Assembly (NCBI GenBank): GCA_947454235.1
Contig: CANGIY010000006.1
Coordinates: 62,001-126,000, forward strand
Length of the DNA stretch: 64,000 nucleotides
Source: Chitinophagaceae bacterium
Lineage (GTDB): Bacteria > Bacteroidota > Bacteroidia > Chitinophagales > Chitinophagaceae
Direction: 5' to 3'
This document shows positions 9,509-18,329 of the stretch, piece by piece (the stretch's first letter is position 1; every line of letters starts with the position of its first letter). The position numbers and the translations under genes are program-made. The notes below the pieces were generated by a model. It worked only from the letters and a program-made list of their open reading frames with translations. It was not told where the DNA came from and searched no databases.

Positions 9509-10489
9509 TTAGGGCTTAGGGGCTGCGGCCCGGTTCAGGCGGTCATTTAGTGCTATGCCTATAGCACTCGGTGGGAATTGTTTTGCAATAATGAGGTCAA
9601 AATACCTGTTGTCCATATCGTGCAATGCAGCATATAGATTTCTTGCGGCTTCCCTGAAGTCTTCATTCTTGCACAACAGTATCTGTTGTTCTTTCGGCAA
9701 GCAGTTGGAATATTGGTTGTATGTAATCAGTCCTATTTTCTTGGCCACATTCAAGGCAATAAGTTGGTCGGGGTCTGTTGTTACCAACAACGGGGTGATA
9801 GGGCTATAGTGCGACAATGACATCCCTGGAGCTAGATGCTGGTTCCCTGAATAGAGATTTGCTTGTCCGGTTACGTCAGCTATTTGTTCAATTGTAATGG
9901 TTCCTGCACGATAAACGATTGGCGTATTGCCTTCAAACCCAACAATGGTCGATTCTATGCCTGTGTTACACGCGCCGCCATCAAGTATGTAATCAATTTT
10001 ATCACCGAGGTTGTTATAAACATGTTCCGCTGTTGTTGGGCTTATATATCCCGATGGGTTGGCACTGGGTGCAGCCAAAGGATAGTGCAGTATCTTCAAC
10101 AACATCTGGGTCAGAGGGTGTTTGGGAACCCTGATAGCCACTGTGTTTTTTCCCGCAGTCACTATATCAGGCACATTGCTTTTTTTAGGTAAAACCAACG
10201 TCAATGGTCCGGGGCAAAATGTTTCAAGCAGTAGCACTGCCGCAGTAGGTACGTGTTCAGCGTAATTCCATATTTGTTGAAAATCACCAACATGTATGAT
10301 CAGGGGGTTGGTCGATGGCCTCCCTTTTATTCTGAATATTTCTTTTACCGCTTTTTCATCGAGTGCATTCGCTGCCAGGCCGTACACTGTTTCGGTAGGT
10401 ATTGCTACTACTTTTCCGGCATCGAGTAGTTCCGCAGCTCTTTTTAAATCGGTGCCAATTTTATGGCTATTTTGTGTCTGTTGGTTCAT
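9509..10489 (-). CDS. tsaC: L-threonylcarbamoyladenylate synthase (TsaC/Sua5)
   Basis: A 326-residue YrdC/Sua5-type enzyme. It makes threonylcarbamoyl-AMP from Thr, ATP and bicarbonate, the first step of the t6A37 modification of ANN-decoding tRNAs. The YrdC domain shows VAIPTETVYGLAANA, the KGRPSTNPLIIHV substrate loop and APSANPSGYISPT. The additional ~110 C-terminal residues after SHYSPITPLL form the Sua5 domain, so this is the long form of the family. It is in line with the upstream 92-aa gene and downstream sbtA. The reaction uses bicarbonate, which makes the neighbouring transporter a suggestive partner, though this is inference. Confidence 0.95.
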   Translation of the reverse strand: MNQQTQNSHKIGTDLKRAAELLDAGKVVAIPTETVYGLAANALDEKAVKEIFRIKGRPSTNPLIIHVGDFQQIWNYAEHVPTAAVLLLETFCPGPLTLVLPKKSNVPDIVTAGKNTVAIRVPKHPLTQMLLKILHYPLAAPSANPSGYISPTTAEHVYNNLGDKIDYILDGGACNTGIESTIVGFEGNTPIVYRAGTITIEQIADVTGQANLYSGNQHLAPGMSLSHYSPITPLLVTTDPDQLIALNVAKKIGLITYNQYSNCLPKEQQILLCKNEDFREAARNLYAALHDMDNRYFDLIIAKQFPPSAIGIALNDRLNRAAAPKP

Positions 10490-10566
10490 GAATTACACCT
10501 GTTACAATACAAGGCATTTTCGGTTGCTGTGCTCGTCGGGTATATTTTCAGCCCGGCATGTGTGTT

Positions 10567-10845
10567 CTATAACTGCACGTTGTGGAAATCAGGACAATAT
10601 TCGAGCGTCATTTTGGCGTGCAGGGCTATATGCTCGTAGCGGCCGTCCTTCATCATCGTTTTTATCCTGCCTAGTTCAGCTTCAAGTTCCAGTATGCGTT
10701 GCTCCGACTGTATGATATCATCTAATGAGGAATTCAGTGTGTCAATTTTTGCCAGATGAAAGTCGGTCTTCACCTTAAAAAGTGCTGATAGTAGATTTTC
10801 AGCTTCCCGTGCTGTAAATCGGCCGTTCAATAAAGTAGCTTCCAT
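10567..10845 (-). CDS. Hypothetical 92-aa coiled-coil protein
   Basis: A small soluble protein with a central amphipathic helix (SLDDIIQSEQRILELEAELGRIKTMM, split here only for description) likely to form a coiled coil. The C-terminal part contains HAKMTLEYC. No family is recognised. The ATG lies 21 bases after the stop of icd on the same strand, so it is probably co-transcribed with icd and purEK and followed by tsaC. Confidence 0.65.
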   Translation of the reverse strand: MEATLLNGRFTAREAENLLSALFKVKTDFHLAKIDTLNSSLDDIIQSEQRILELEAELGRIKTMMKDGRYEHIALHAKMTLEYCPDFHNVQL

Positions 10846-10866
10846 TTCGTTTGTTTTTAGGTGTAT

Positions 10867-12360
10867 TTATTGACCCTGTCCCGCGCTGAAAGATGCTTTG
10901 CCGTCGAGGAGGTACAGGTTTTCGGTTTTAATGACATTTAAATTTCTTCCGTGTATTTGTTGTTGTAACAAAATCACCGAATCGAATGTGGTTGTTTCGC
11001 CTTCTTCAACCATAAAGCGGCATCTCCAGTGGTCGGTACAGAATGTTTCAGGGAATCCGTTAGGCCATACCTTAGTGCCTCTGTTGGTAATCATTTTCAG
11101 CTTCAATCCGCCTACTTGCAAGTCGGTCATTTGCGTAGCAAGTGCATCAGGATTACGGTCGCCATGGTGCAGGAAAATATCGACACCCACCAGCTCTTTT
11201 TCCGCAGGCTTGGTCTCAGAAATCTTAATTTCAAACTGGTTATTGCCGTTTGAGTAATCAACCTTAGTAAGTTGAGCAGGTTTTTCTCCAAGGCGGGCAA
11301 TCACAGCATCAGCAAATTCCTGCGTGCCTACTTTTTCTTTTGACACTTTATTGCTGAAGACATCTTCGGTATGTATGCCGTCTTCAATTGTTTTCAGCCA
11401 TGCATTGTGAATTTTCTCTGCGATATCAGCTTGCTTGATGTGTACCAACATTTGTACCGCTGCCAGGATAAGTCCGGAAGGGTTCGCTTTATTGGTGCCT
11501 GCGATCATTGGGGCGGAACCATGAATGGCTTCGAACATTGCAAAACCTTCACCTATATTGGCGCTCCCTGCAAGGCCAACCGATCCTGTGATTTGTGCAG
11601 CGACGTCACTCAAAATATCGCCATAAAGGTTTGGCATTACTATCACGTCAAATACTTCGGGCGTTTCTGCGAGTTTGGCGGCACCTATGTCTACAATCCA
11701 GTGTTCTTTTTGAATTTCAGGGTATTCCTCACCAATGCGGTCGAATGTTTTATGAAACAGACCGTCGGTCATTTTCATGATATTGTCTTTCGTAAAGCAG
11801 GTTACTTTTTTGCGTCCGTAAGCACGAGCATATTCAAAAGCATACCTGATGATTTTTTCAGTACCCGGTTTTGATATGAGTTTTAGGCACTGAATTACTT
11901 CATCGGTTTGTTGATGCTCAATACCTGCATATAAATCTTCTTCGTTTTCACGCACTATTACAACATCCATAATAGGGTGTTTGGTGTTGATGTACGGACT
12001 GTAAGAAACGCATGGGCGCACATTGGCATATAGCCCTAACACCTTTCTTGTGGTCACGTTCAGGCTTTTATAACCGCCGCCTTGTGGAGTGGTAATGGGT
12101 GCTTTCAAAAACACTCTTGTTTTCCTGAGTGAATCCCAGGTGTCTTGTCCTATGCCGGAAGTATTGCCGCTGAGGTACACTTTTTCGCCAATCTCAATTT
12201 CTTCAATGTCAATGCGCGCTCCGGCAGCCTTCAACAGGCGAAGCGTTGCCGACATAATTTCAGGGCCAATGCCGTCGCCGTGCGCAACAGTGATCGGAGT
12301 AAGGTTGGTTACTGCTTTCTCAATTTTTGGAGCTGTTTGTGCTACTGTTGAAGTTTCCAT
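10867..12360 (-). CDS. icd: NADP-dependent isocitrate dehydrogenase (long, Thermus-type form)
   Basis: A 497-residue member of the isocitrate/isopropylmalate dehydrogenase family. The N-terminus has PITVAHGDGIGPEI. The isocitrate-binding segment is KSLNVTTRKVLGLYANVRPC, with the Ser, Asn and Arg residues of IDH rather than IPMDH. The catalytic metal region is MPNLYGDILSD, and the nucleotide loop starts FEAIHGSAPMIAG. About 150 extra C-terminal residues beyond the E. coli core match the long IDHs described in Thermus and many Bacteroidota. The enzyme converts isocitrate to 2-oxoglutarate in the TCA cycle. The gene starts four bases after the purE stop, so it is probably translated from the same message as purK-purE. 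Confidence 0.93.
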   Translation of the reverse strand: METSTVAQTAPKIEKAVTNLTPITVAHGDGIGPEIMSATLRLLKAAGARIDIEEIEIGEKVYLSGNTSGIGQDTWDSLRKTRVFLKAPITTPQGGGYKSLNVTTRKVLGLYANVRPCVSYSPYINTKHPIMDVVIVRENEEDLYAGIEHQQTDEVIQCLKLISKPGTEKIIRYAFEYARAYGRKKVTCFTKDNIMKMTDGLFHKTFDRIGEEYPEIQKEHWIVDIGAAKLAETPEVFDVIVMPNLYGDILSDVAAQITGSVGLAGSANIGEGFAMFEAIHGSAPMIAGTNKANPSGLILAAVQMLVHIKQADIAEKIHNAWLKTIEDGIHTEDVFSNKVSKEKVGTQEFADAVIARLGEKPAQLTKVDYSNGNNQFEIKISETKPAEKELVGVDIFLHHGDRNPDALATQMTDLQVGGLKLKMITNRGTKVWPNGFPETFCTDHWRCRFMVEEGETTTFDSVILLQQQIHGRNLNVIKTENLYLLDGKASFSAGQGQ

Positions 12361-12364
12361 TTTT

Positions 12365-12856
12365 TTATTTTTTAATGATTGACTGATTTTGTGTTTCTAC
12401 TTTTTCTCTGTTCGATGCCTTGAGCTCTTCGAGTTTTTGTTTAATAGCAGGTTCTGATACCGCTAGTATTTGGGCTGCCAATATCCCCGCATTGTGTGCC
12501 CCATTGATAGCAACTGTTGCTACGGGTACGTCGTTGGGCATTTGAACAATTGACAAGAGAGAATCCCAACCATCAATTGAATTCGATGATTTTACAGGAA
12601 CACCAATTACAGGTACTGTTGTCAGTGCGGCCATCATTCCCGGCAGGTGTGCTGCGCCTCCGGCACCTGCTATCACCACTGCTATGCCTCTTTCTTCAAC
12701 TGAAGCGGCAAATTCAAACATCCAGTGTGGGCTGCGATGTGCCGATACCACCAGGAAATCGCTTTCAATACCCATTTTCTCAAGGGCTATTGCAGCGGGG
12801 CGCATTACTTCAGCATCAGAGCTGCTGCCCATAATTATTGCTACTTTTTTATTCAT
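12365..12856 (-). CDS. purE: N5-carboxyaminoimidazole ribonucleotide mutase PurE
   Basis: A 163-residue class I PurE that rearranges N5-CAIR to CAIR in de novo purine synthesis. The conserved start VAIIMGSSSDAEVM, the active-site segment VSAHRSPHWM with its catalytic His, and AGAGGAAHLPGM are all present. Length is typical. The start overlaps the end of purK by eight bases, so translation is coupled and the two proteins work consecutively. Confidence 0.96.
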   Translation of the reverse strand: MNKKVAIIMGSSSDAEVMRPAAIALEKMGIESDFLVVSAHRSPHWMFEFAASVEERGIAVVIAGAGGAAHLPGMMAALTTVPVIGVPVKSSNSIDGWDSLLSIVQMPNDVPVATVAINGAHNAGILAAQILAVSEPAIKQKLEELKASNREKVETQNQSIIKK

Positions 12857-13982
12857 GTCCTTCCTTTAACAGGTGTTTTATCATTATCGATTTTGAAATT
12901 GCTTCTTCCCTCACTACGTCGGTGACTGTGATGTGCCCCATTTTTCTGCCTTCAAAGCCCTCTTTTTTACCATACCAATGCAGGTGTACGTCACTGGTGC
13001 AAAGAATTGTTTTTAACGCTTCCATGATGGCTTGTTTCCTGTGTGCGACCGGCTCAATGATGTTCATCATTACCGAGGGAGTTGTGGTTTTTGTGCTGCC
13101 CATAGGTAAGCCCAGTATTACCCTTAATTGTTGTTCAAACTGCGAGGTAGTTGCCGCTTCAATGGTATGGTGCCCGCTATTGTGTGGCCGCGGCGCCAGT
13201 TCATTAACAAAAATTCTACCGTTAGTAGCTATAAACATTTCCACCGCCATAATACCTACTAGGTCAACCGCTTCAGCTACTTGTTTTGCAATGGCACAAA
13301 CTTTAATTGCCTGATCTTCTGTGATGTCGGCAGGGCATATCTGAAAGTCGAGCAGCATGCGCTCTTTGTCAAATACCATGTGAACTGGGTCATAGCATTC
13401 GATAAGTCCAGAATCGTTGCGGGAAACAATCACTGAAATCTCTTTCTTAATGTCCACCAGCTCCTCCAAAACGTATGGGCCTTCAAAAACATCTTTTATT
13501 TCTTCGACTGTTTGTATTTTCAGTACGCCTTTGCCATCGTACCCCTGTGTACATTTTTTCAGAATCCCCGGAAATTTTTCGACGTGCTGTTCCAGGTCTT
13601 TTCTATCTGTCACCAGCCAGCCTGTTACAACAGGAATATTGAAACTGCGTAAGTGTGTCTTTTGCAGGTATTTATCCTGAATAATTTCAATGGTTTCCGG
13701 CGATGGGTACACCTTAACGCCTTTATCTCTCAAATAGCGTAATGCATTTACATCAACGGCCTCTTTCTCAATAGTAAGAATGTCAAGTTCTTTCCCAAAC
13801 TTAACAACATCATCGTAGTTAAGAGAATTACCCAACTTAAATGATGAACTGTAGCGGGCACATGGGGCATTTGGGTCGGCATCTAAAACAGCGACATCAA
13901 GTCCAAAATCAATTGCGTATTTGATGAGCATTGCCCCCAACTGACCACCCCCTATAATTCCTATTTTTAGATTGCTAAACAT
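12849..13982 (-). CDS. purK: 5-(carboxyamino)imidazole ribonucleotide synthase PurK
   Basis: A 377-residue ATP-grasp enzyme that carboxylates AIR with bicarbonate and ATP to give N5-CAIR. The N-terminus IGIIGGGQLGAML is diagnostic. The ATP-grasp core includes LKKCTQGYDGKGV, and NELAPRPHNSGH binds substrate. The ATG at 13982 (MFSNLKIGIIGGGQ) is preferred to the one at 14024, because the upstream 14 residues lie outside the conserved domain. First gene of the purK-purE-icd run. A perfect 17-base palindrome in the upstream region (14059-14075) may be its operator. PurK, like TsaC, consumes bicarbonate. Confidence 0.95.
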   Translation of the reverse strand: MFSNLKIGIIGGGQLGAMLIKYAIDFGLDVAVLDADPNAPCARYSSSFKLGNSLNYDDVVKFGKELDILTIEKEAVDVNALRYLRDKGVKVYPSPETIEIIQDKYLQKTHLRSFNIPVVTGWLVTDRKDLEQHVEKFPGILKKCTQGYDGKGVLKIQTVEEIKDVFEGPYVLEELVDIKKEISVIVSRNDSGLIECYDPVHMVFDKERMLLDFQICPADITEDQAIKVCAIAKQVAEAVDLVGIMAVEMFIATNGRIFVNELAPRPHNSGHHTIEAATTSQFEQQLRVILGLPMGSTKTTTPSVMMNIIEPVAHRKQAIMEALKTILCTSDVHLHWYGKKEGFEGRKMGHITVTDVVREEAISKSIMIKHLLKEGHE

Positions 13983-14058
13983 TGTTAGATTGTCATTGCG
14001 TGTAATCGACAGTGCAAATGTCACTCGGGTTTTTCATAAATTTTCATTTAAGTTTTAG

Positions 14059-14075
14059 ATGTTTATCATAAACAT
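14059..14075. promoter_or_regulatory. Perfect palindrome between purK and the LysR gene
   Basis: ATGTTTAT-C-ATAAACAT is an exact 8+1+8 palindrome in the divergent intergenic region. It contains the T-N11-A pattern expected of LysR-type operators, so the adjacent regulator is a plausible binder. Binding is inferred, not shown. Confidence 0.5.
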
Positions 14076-14212
14076 TTTTTATGAAACAAGATTTGAGAAA
14101 AAGTAGTTTGACTAATGTCAATTAGCATAGATTTGATGAAAAATTGAACTTAAGTGTGTTTTTTTACATCAACTATTTTTAACCCAGTTCCGGTAATTAT
14201 AAAATAATACTT

Positions 14213-15130
14213 ATGAATTACACGCTCAACCAGCTAAAGATATTTTTGAAAGTTACCCAGACAGGCAGTATTACCAAGGCAGCTGAAGAGTTGCACTTGA
14301 CACAACCTGCTGTCTCAATTCAAATAAAGAATTTTCAAGATCAGTTTGAGATTCCACTCATAGAGGTAGTAGGCAGGCAATTGTATGTAACAGATTTTGG
14401 AAAGGAAATAGCAGCTACAGCCGAACAAATTCTGGAGGGTGTGAATGCGTTGATATTTAAGTCACAAGCACACAAGGGGCAGCTCATTGGTCGTTTAAAA
14501 ATCTCAATTGTATCAACGGGAAAGTATGTAATGCCATTTTTCCTGTCCGACTTTCTCAACAGCAACCCAGGTGTTGAATTGATGATGGATGTAACGAACA
14601 AAACCAAGGTCATAGAAACGCTGGAAAATAACGAGGTAGATTTTTCGCTCGTATCGGTGTTGCCGGAAAACCTTTCGGTGGATTTTATAAGGTTGATGCA
14701 GAATAAACTGTATCTAGTGACAAAGGGAAATCTTGTAGTGTCAGAAAACAAGCAATCAATTTTCGAAGAAGTGCCCCTGATTTATCGAGAAGTTGGCTCA
14801 GCGACCCGTATGGCTATGGAGCGATACATTCATGAAAACAGGATTCAGGTAGTGAAGAAAATAGAACTGACATCAAACGAAGCGGTTAAACAGGCTGTGA
14901 TTGCCGGCATGGGTGCATCCATCATGCCATTGATAGGTCTTAAAAATGAACTCATCAACAAAGAGCTACAAATTATAGAAATCGACACGTTTCCGATAAA
15001 GACCAACTGGTATCTCACCTGGCCCAAAAACAAAAAGTTTTCAGCGGCAGCAAATGCCTTTCTCAACTATATTAAAAAAGAAAAAGACAACATTATTGCC
15101 AATAAATTCAGTTGGTATGAGCAGTTTTAA
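14213..15130 (+). CDS. LysR-family transcriptional regulator
   Basis: A 305-residue regulator. The N-terminal winged HTH covers about residues 1-60 (LNQLKIFLKVTQTGSITKAAEELHLTQPAVS is the typical scaffold). A linker helix and a periplasmic-binding-like effector domain (from about residue 90) follow. It is divergent from the purK-purE-icd-tsaC-sbtA run and immediately upstream of the folate cyclo-ligase gene. LysR proteins usually control the divergent gene and themselves. CbbR/CmpR-like members respond to carbon status, which would fit a target run containing three bicarbonate-related genes, but the ligand is not deducible. Confidence 0.9.
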   Translation: MNYTLNQLKIFLKVTQTGSITKAAEELHLTQPAVSIQIKNFQDQFEIPLIEVVGRQLYVTDFGKEIAATAEQILEGVNALIFKSQAHKGQLIGRLKISIVSTGKYVMPFFLSDFLNSNPGVELMMDVTNKTKVIETLENNEVDFSLVSVLPENLSVDFIRLMQNKLYLVTKGNLVVSENKQSIFEEVPLIYREVGSATRMAMERYIHENRIQVVKKIELTSNEAVKQAVIAGMGASIMPLIGLKNELINKELQIIEIDTFPIKTNWYLTWPKNKKFSAAANAFLNYIKKEKDNIIANKFSWYEQF

Positions 15131-15175
15131 AGTGTAAAAACTTAGGTGAGTTTCAGTAAAACAAGCCTATTTTTA

Positions 15176-15733
15176 ATGAACAATAGTTGTGGTATGCAAG
15201 AGAAAAAAGACTTGAGAAGGTTGATGATGCAGCAGCGTAACTTGTTGCTGCCCGAACAAAAAGCAGAATGGGATACCCTAATTTGCGAAAAATTACTAGC
15301 TCTCATTCAGGACCGTAAACCGCAGGTAGTTCATTGTTACTTACCCATGGGTAGTGAAATAGACATAAAGCCGGTAATAACATACTTGCTCGATATTGGA
15401 ATAAAAGTAATAGCCCCCAAAACACTGAAACAACGGAAGCTGCAAAACCTGGTACTGCAATCACTTTCAGCCATTGAAGAGGGCATTTATGGCACATGGC
15501 ACCCTGCCGGAAATATTGAGTACGATGACAAAATAGACCTTGTAATAATGCCTGGTTTGGCTTTTGATAGCGACCTTTACCGCCTAGGCTACGGTGCGGG
15601 CTACTACGATAATTTTCTCCACGGCTACCCTAATGCATTTAAAGCTGGGATCTGTTATCCGTTTCAAATAGTTAAAAAAGTACCCACCGAGCCACATGAT
15701 GTGCAGCTCGATTTGCTTTTAACTGCTGATTAA
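15176..15733 (+). CDS. 5-formyltetrahydrofolate cyclo-ligase
   Basis: A protein of about 185 residues that converts 5-formyl-THF to 5,10-methenyl-THF with ATP. The signature is PGLAFDSDLYRLGYGAGYYD near the C-terminus, with the basic N-terminal helix KKDLRRLMMQQRN also typical. Three starts are possible: GTG at 15146, ATG at 15176 and ATG at 15194. The last, MQEKKDLRR, gives the most family-like N-terminus. It lies 15-60 bases after the LysR gene on the same strand and may be co-transcribed. Confidence 0.9.
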   Translation: MNNSCGMQEKKDLRRLMMQQRNLLLPEQKAEWDTLICEKLLALIQDRKPQVVHCYLPMGSEIDIKPVITYLLDIGIKVIAPKTLKQRKLQNLVLQSLSAIEEGIYGTWHPAGNIEYDDKIDLVIMPGLAFDSDLYRLGYGAGYYDNFLHGYPNAFKAGICYPFQIVKKVPTEPHDVQLDLLLTAD

Positions 15734-15782
15734 ACACTTATAGTTGTTGAAAATTGATGCTATTTGGATCGATTAAATCATT

Positions 15783-15790
15783 TACCTTAG
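15783..15790 (+). promoter_or_regulatory. Candidate -7 promoter element (TACCTTAG)
   Basis: Close to the Bacteroidota TAnnTTTG consensus and about 34 bases upstream of the ATG of the following secreted protein. Its position argues against the upstream in-frame GTG (15791) as the start. Confidence 0.5.
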
Positions 15791-15823
15791 GTGATTGAAG
15801 TAGACTTTTTCAAACAATCACCC

Positions 15824-17857
15824 ATGAATCTTAAACGCCTTTTGCGTTCACTTTTGCTTATTTTTATTTTAGTGCAATCACAGTCAATGTTTGCACAGCA
15901 TTGGGTGTGGGGCAGGGGTAATAAGGGCGATGGGCAGGATGGATGGCCTGTTGCCACCGATAGGTTCGGCAATATTTATTGTGGGTCAGTCTCGTTTGGC
16001 ACCGGCGACTTTTGGTTTGGAAACGTTCGCGTTTCAAATCCTACCTATAATTCGCTTTCTTCGGTTATTAAGTACGATAGCCTTGGGAATGTAAAATGGG
16101 TGCGCTTTTCCGACAGTACAAATATGTTCCCTGTCAACCTGGCTACTGACAGATTAGGTAATGTATTCTTCCTCGCATCATCTGCCGACACTGTCGTTAG
16201 ATTTGATAATAAAAAAATTACATTTAGAAATCCCACGAGTGCTTTTCCGACCCGATATATACTCATCAAAATCGACTCTTCGGGTGTGGTTGATTGGATA
16301 AAATATGCCGGTGAATGTGCGGGTACCAATACTTTTTTTATGTCATCTTATATGCTGGCATATGGTGCTGTATCCACCGATAACGAAGGTAATGCATATA
16401 TTACGGGGAATTTTCAAACATCTTCATTTCAATTAGGCACAACGACAATTTCAAATTCCGATGCTACAGGTGCTACCATTGATTTTTTTGTTGCTAAATT
16501 TCAAAGTGATGGGTCGGTAGTTTGGGCAAAAAGTTTTGGCGGTGGAGCCAGGGATGAAGGTTTGGGAATTACTGTGGCATCAACCGGCAATGTTTTCGTG
16601 ACAGGGCACTTCCTGAGTGCAACTTTACAAGTTGGCAGTACCTCTCTTCCTGTTTCCAGCACATATGGAACCGGATTTATTATGAGTCTGAAAAATGACG
16701 GAACCCCCGATTGGGCCGTGGGTGGAGACGCCTACATGGGGTCGATAGGTATAGGGCTTGTGTCTGACGATCAAGGCAATGTATATGCAACCGGGGCTTT
16801 TACCGATTCGGTAGTGAAGTTTGGAGGCTACCAAATTCAAAGGCACCCTATCAGAAGACCCAGCTCTTTTACAATTGACGCTAAATACACAACGCTTTAT
16901 TTGTTGAAAATAAACAGTACCAATTCAATTGTTTGGTCAAAAGAAATCAACTCAGCTACTTCGGGTGTTTTGGGATTTGCCATTGCGCTGTCGGGGTGTG
17001 GGCAAGTATGGGTGAGCGGCGCTTGGATGAACAGTGCCAGATTACGGAAAGATTCACTCAATATTGATGGCGCGTTTTTAGCACCTCCTGATAGTAGTTC
17101 TGATCCGGTATTTCTAGCAGGGTATAACCTTAATGGCACTCTTATAGGCTACGGCGCATTGCAAAGCGGTGCTGACGACCAAAATGGAATAGCAGCAGAC
17201 CCCAACGGCAATTTATACCTGTGTGCCGACTATGCCATTGATGGCTTTTCATTTAGAAACTTTATGGTAGGTCCTGATACCTTGACCAACTATAACCAAA
17301 CGGAATATTTTTACGTTGCGAAGTTCAAAAACAACAATTTACCCGGCGATTCATCCATTACCACAAGTAGCACTGATACGACGCTTTGTAACCATGCATC
17401 TATTTCATTAAATAACGATAGAAACGCACACAATCTGATTTGGAACACAGGCGCTACGACCTCAACAATCAGGGCTGACTCATCGGGTACATACTGGGTC
17501 AATTACCAGTGGGGTTGCTCGCTTGAAAATGAAGCTACTGATACATTTCACGTTACGGCATCCTCGTGTTTTTGCACCTATTACATGCCAAACGCTTTTT
17601 CACCCAATGGCGATAACCTCAACGACGGTATAAAACCTTTATTCAATACCGACTGCGGCTACACCGACTATTTTTATGCCATCTACGACCGCTGGGGCGA
17701 GCAAGTATTTTCCACCAACGACCCCAATGCCCGCTGGGATGGCACATATAAAGGCATACCAATGGATATTGGTGTTTACATGTATTATTTTCAGTTTAAG
17801 TCATCATTCAACAGTCAAAAACAAATAGTGAAGGGCGATATTACATTGGTGAGGTGA
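15824..17857 (+). CDS. SBBP-type beta-propeller secreted protein with T9SS type B (CHU_C-like) sorting domain
   Basis: A 677-residue exported protein. The signal peptide MNLKRLLRSLLLIFILVQSQ ends at an Ala-Gln site. The body consists of repeated beta-propeller/SBBP-type blades: [DN]xxGN[AV]Y[IV]TG-like strands alternate with DSxGxxxW units, for example DNEGNAYITGNF and DDQGNVYATGAF. An SPNGDNLNDG segment starts the C-terminal domain, which ends in a short beta-rich tail (YDRWGEQVFST then W-DGTYKG), as in the gliding-motility-associated/type B T9SS sorting domains. It is likely released or attached at the cell surface; ligand unknown. The next gene encodes a related propeller protein with a type A signal, suggesting duplication followed by C-terminal swapping. 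Confidence 0.88.
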   Translation: MNLKRLLRSLLLIFILVQSQSMFAQHWVWGRGNKGDGQDGWPVATDRFGNIYCGSVSFGTGDFWFGNVRVSNPTYNSLSSVIKYDSLGNVKWVRFSDSTNMFPVNLATDRLGNVFFLASSADTVVRFDNKKITFRNPTSAFPTRYILIKIDSSGVVDWIKYAGECAGTNTFFMSSYMLAYGAVSTDNEGNAYITGNFQTSSFQLGTTTISNSDATGATIDFFVAKFQSDGSVVWAKSFGGGARDEGLGITVASTGNVFVTGHFLSATLQVGSTSLPVSSTYGTGFIMSLKNDGTPDWAVGGDAYMGSIGIGLVSDDQGNVYATGAFTDSVVKFGGYQIQRHPIRRPSSFTIDAKYTTLYLLKINSTNSIVWSKEINSATSGVLGFAIALSGCGQVWVSGAWMNSARLRKDSLNIDGAFLAPPDSSSDPVFLAGYNLNGTLIGYGALQSGADDQNGIAADPNGNLYLCADYAIDGFSFRNFMVGPDTLTNYNQTEYFYVAKFKNNNLPGDSSITTSSTDTTLCNHASISLNNDRNAHNLIWNTGATTSTIRADSSGTYWVNYQWGCSLENEATDTFHVTASSCFCTYYMPNAFSPNGDNLNDGIKPLFNTDCGYTDYFYAIYDRWGEQVFSTNDPNARWDGTYKGIPMDIGVYMYYFQFKSSFNSQKQIVKGDITLVR

Positions 17858-17914
17858 TGGTTTTAATTCGTTTTAGCGCAAGTGTATTTCACTTTTGCTT
17901 CCCATGAAAGTGGT

Positions 17915-18088
17915 CCCCCTAGTCCTCGTTTGTAACGAGGAGTGTGCGGTTTGGCGTTTGTAACGCGCCAGTAATAAAATCCTAACTTCGAATCATGCTC
18001 AGCGATAAATACATAATTCGTGAGCAAATCAGTATTCATTTTCTGACCCTAGCTCCCCTAATTCTCGTTACAAACGAGGACTAGGAGG
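17915..18088. repeat. Interspersed palindromic repeat, family A, copy 1
   Basis: The arms 17918-17939 and 18064-18085 are exact 22-base inverted repeats, with core CTCGTTTGTAACGAG. Inside the left arm a second related module (GGCGTTTGTAACGCGCC, 17953-17969) occurs. A second copy of the same architecture, with the same CGTTTGTAACG core and a partly similar loop, lies at 42025-42306. It looks like a small non-autonomous repeat, comparable to REPIN/MITE elements. No target-site duplication was identified. Confidence 0.75.
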
Positions 18089-18152
18089 TACATTCATTCA
18101 AACCAAGAAGATCGAAATAATTAAATAGCAAGTTTCGGGCAAAGTAATTTGG

Positions 18153-18183
18153 CGCCTCAGAGATTTCTTTGAGGCGTTTTTTC
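18153..18183 (+). terminator. Rho-independent terminator
   Basis: CGCCTCA and TGAGGCG pair around a 10-base loop, followed by a run of T. It lies about 300 bases after the preceding gene, beyond the family A repeat. Confidence 0.75.
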
Positions 18184-18294
18184 TCTTGCAACACGCTACA
18201 ATACCCAATAGGCTTTGCCTATAAGCATGCCATAGGAATATCATATCTTGTAGCAATATATCACCATGGTTTACTTTATATACTTATAGGTCTA

Positions 18295-18302
18295 TATATT
18301 TG
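18295..18302 (+). promoter_or_regulatory. -7 promoter element TATATTTG
   Basis: Exact match to TAnnTTTG, 28 bases before the ATG of the next secreted protein. Confidence 0.65.
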
Positions 18303-18329
18303 CCTCAAGTCTCAAAAAAATGATGCGAA

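Larger units (their letters stand above)
17858..18329. other. Long intergenic region containing a palindromic interspersed repeat
   Basis: No coding potential was seen in these 472 bases. The region contains a 25-base copy of one repeat (around 17873), an inverted-repeat element (17915-18088), a hairpin with T tract (18153-18183) and a promoter (18295-18302) for the next gene. Confidence 0.7.
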
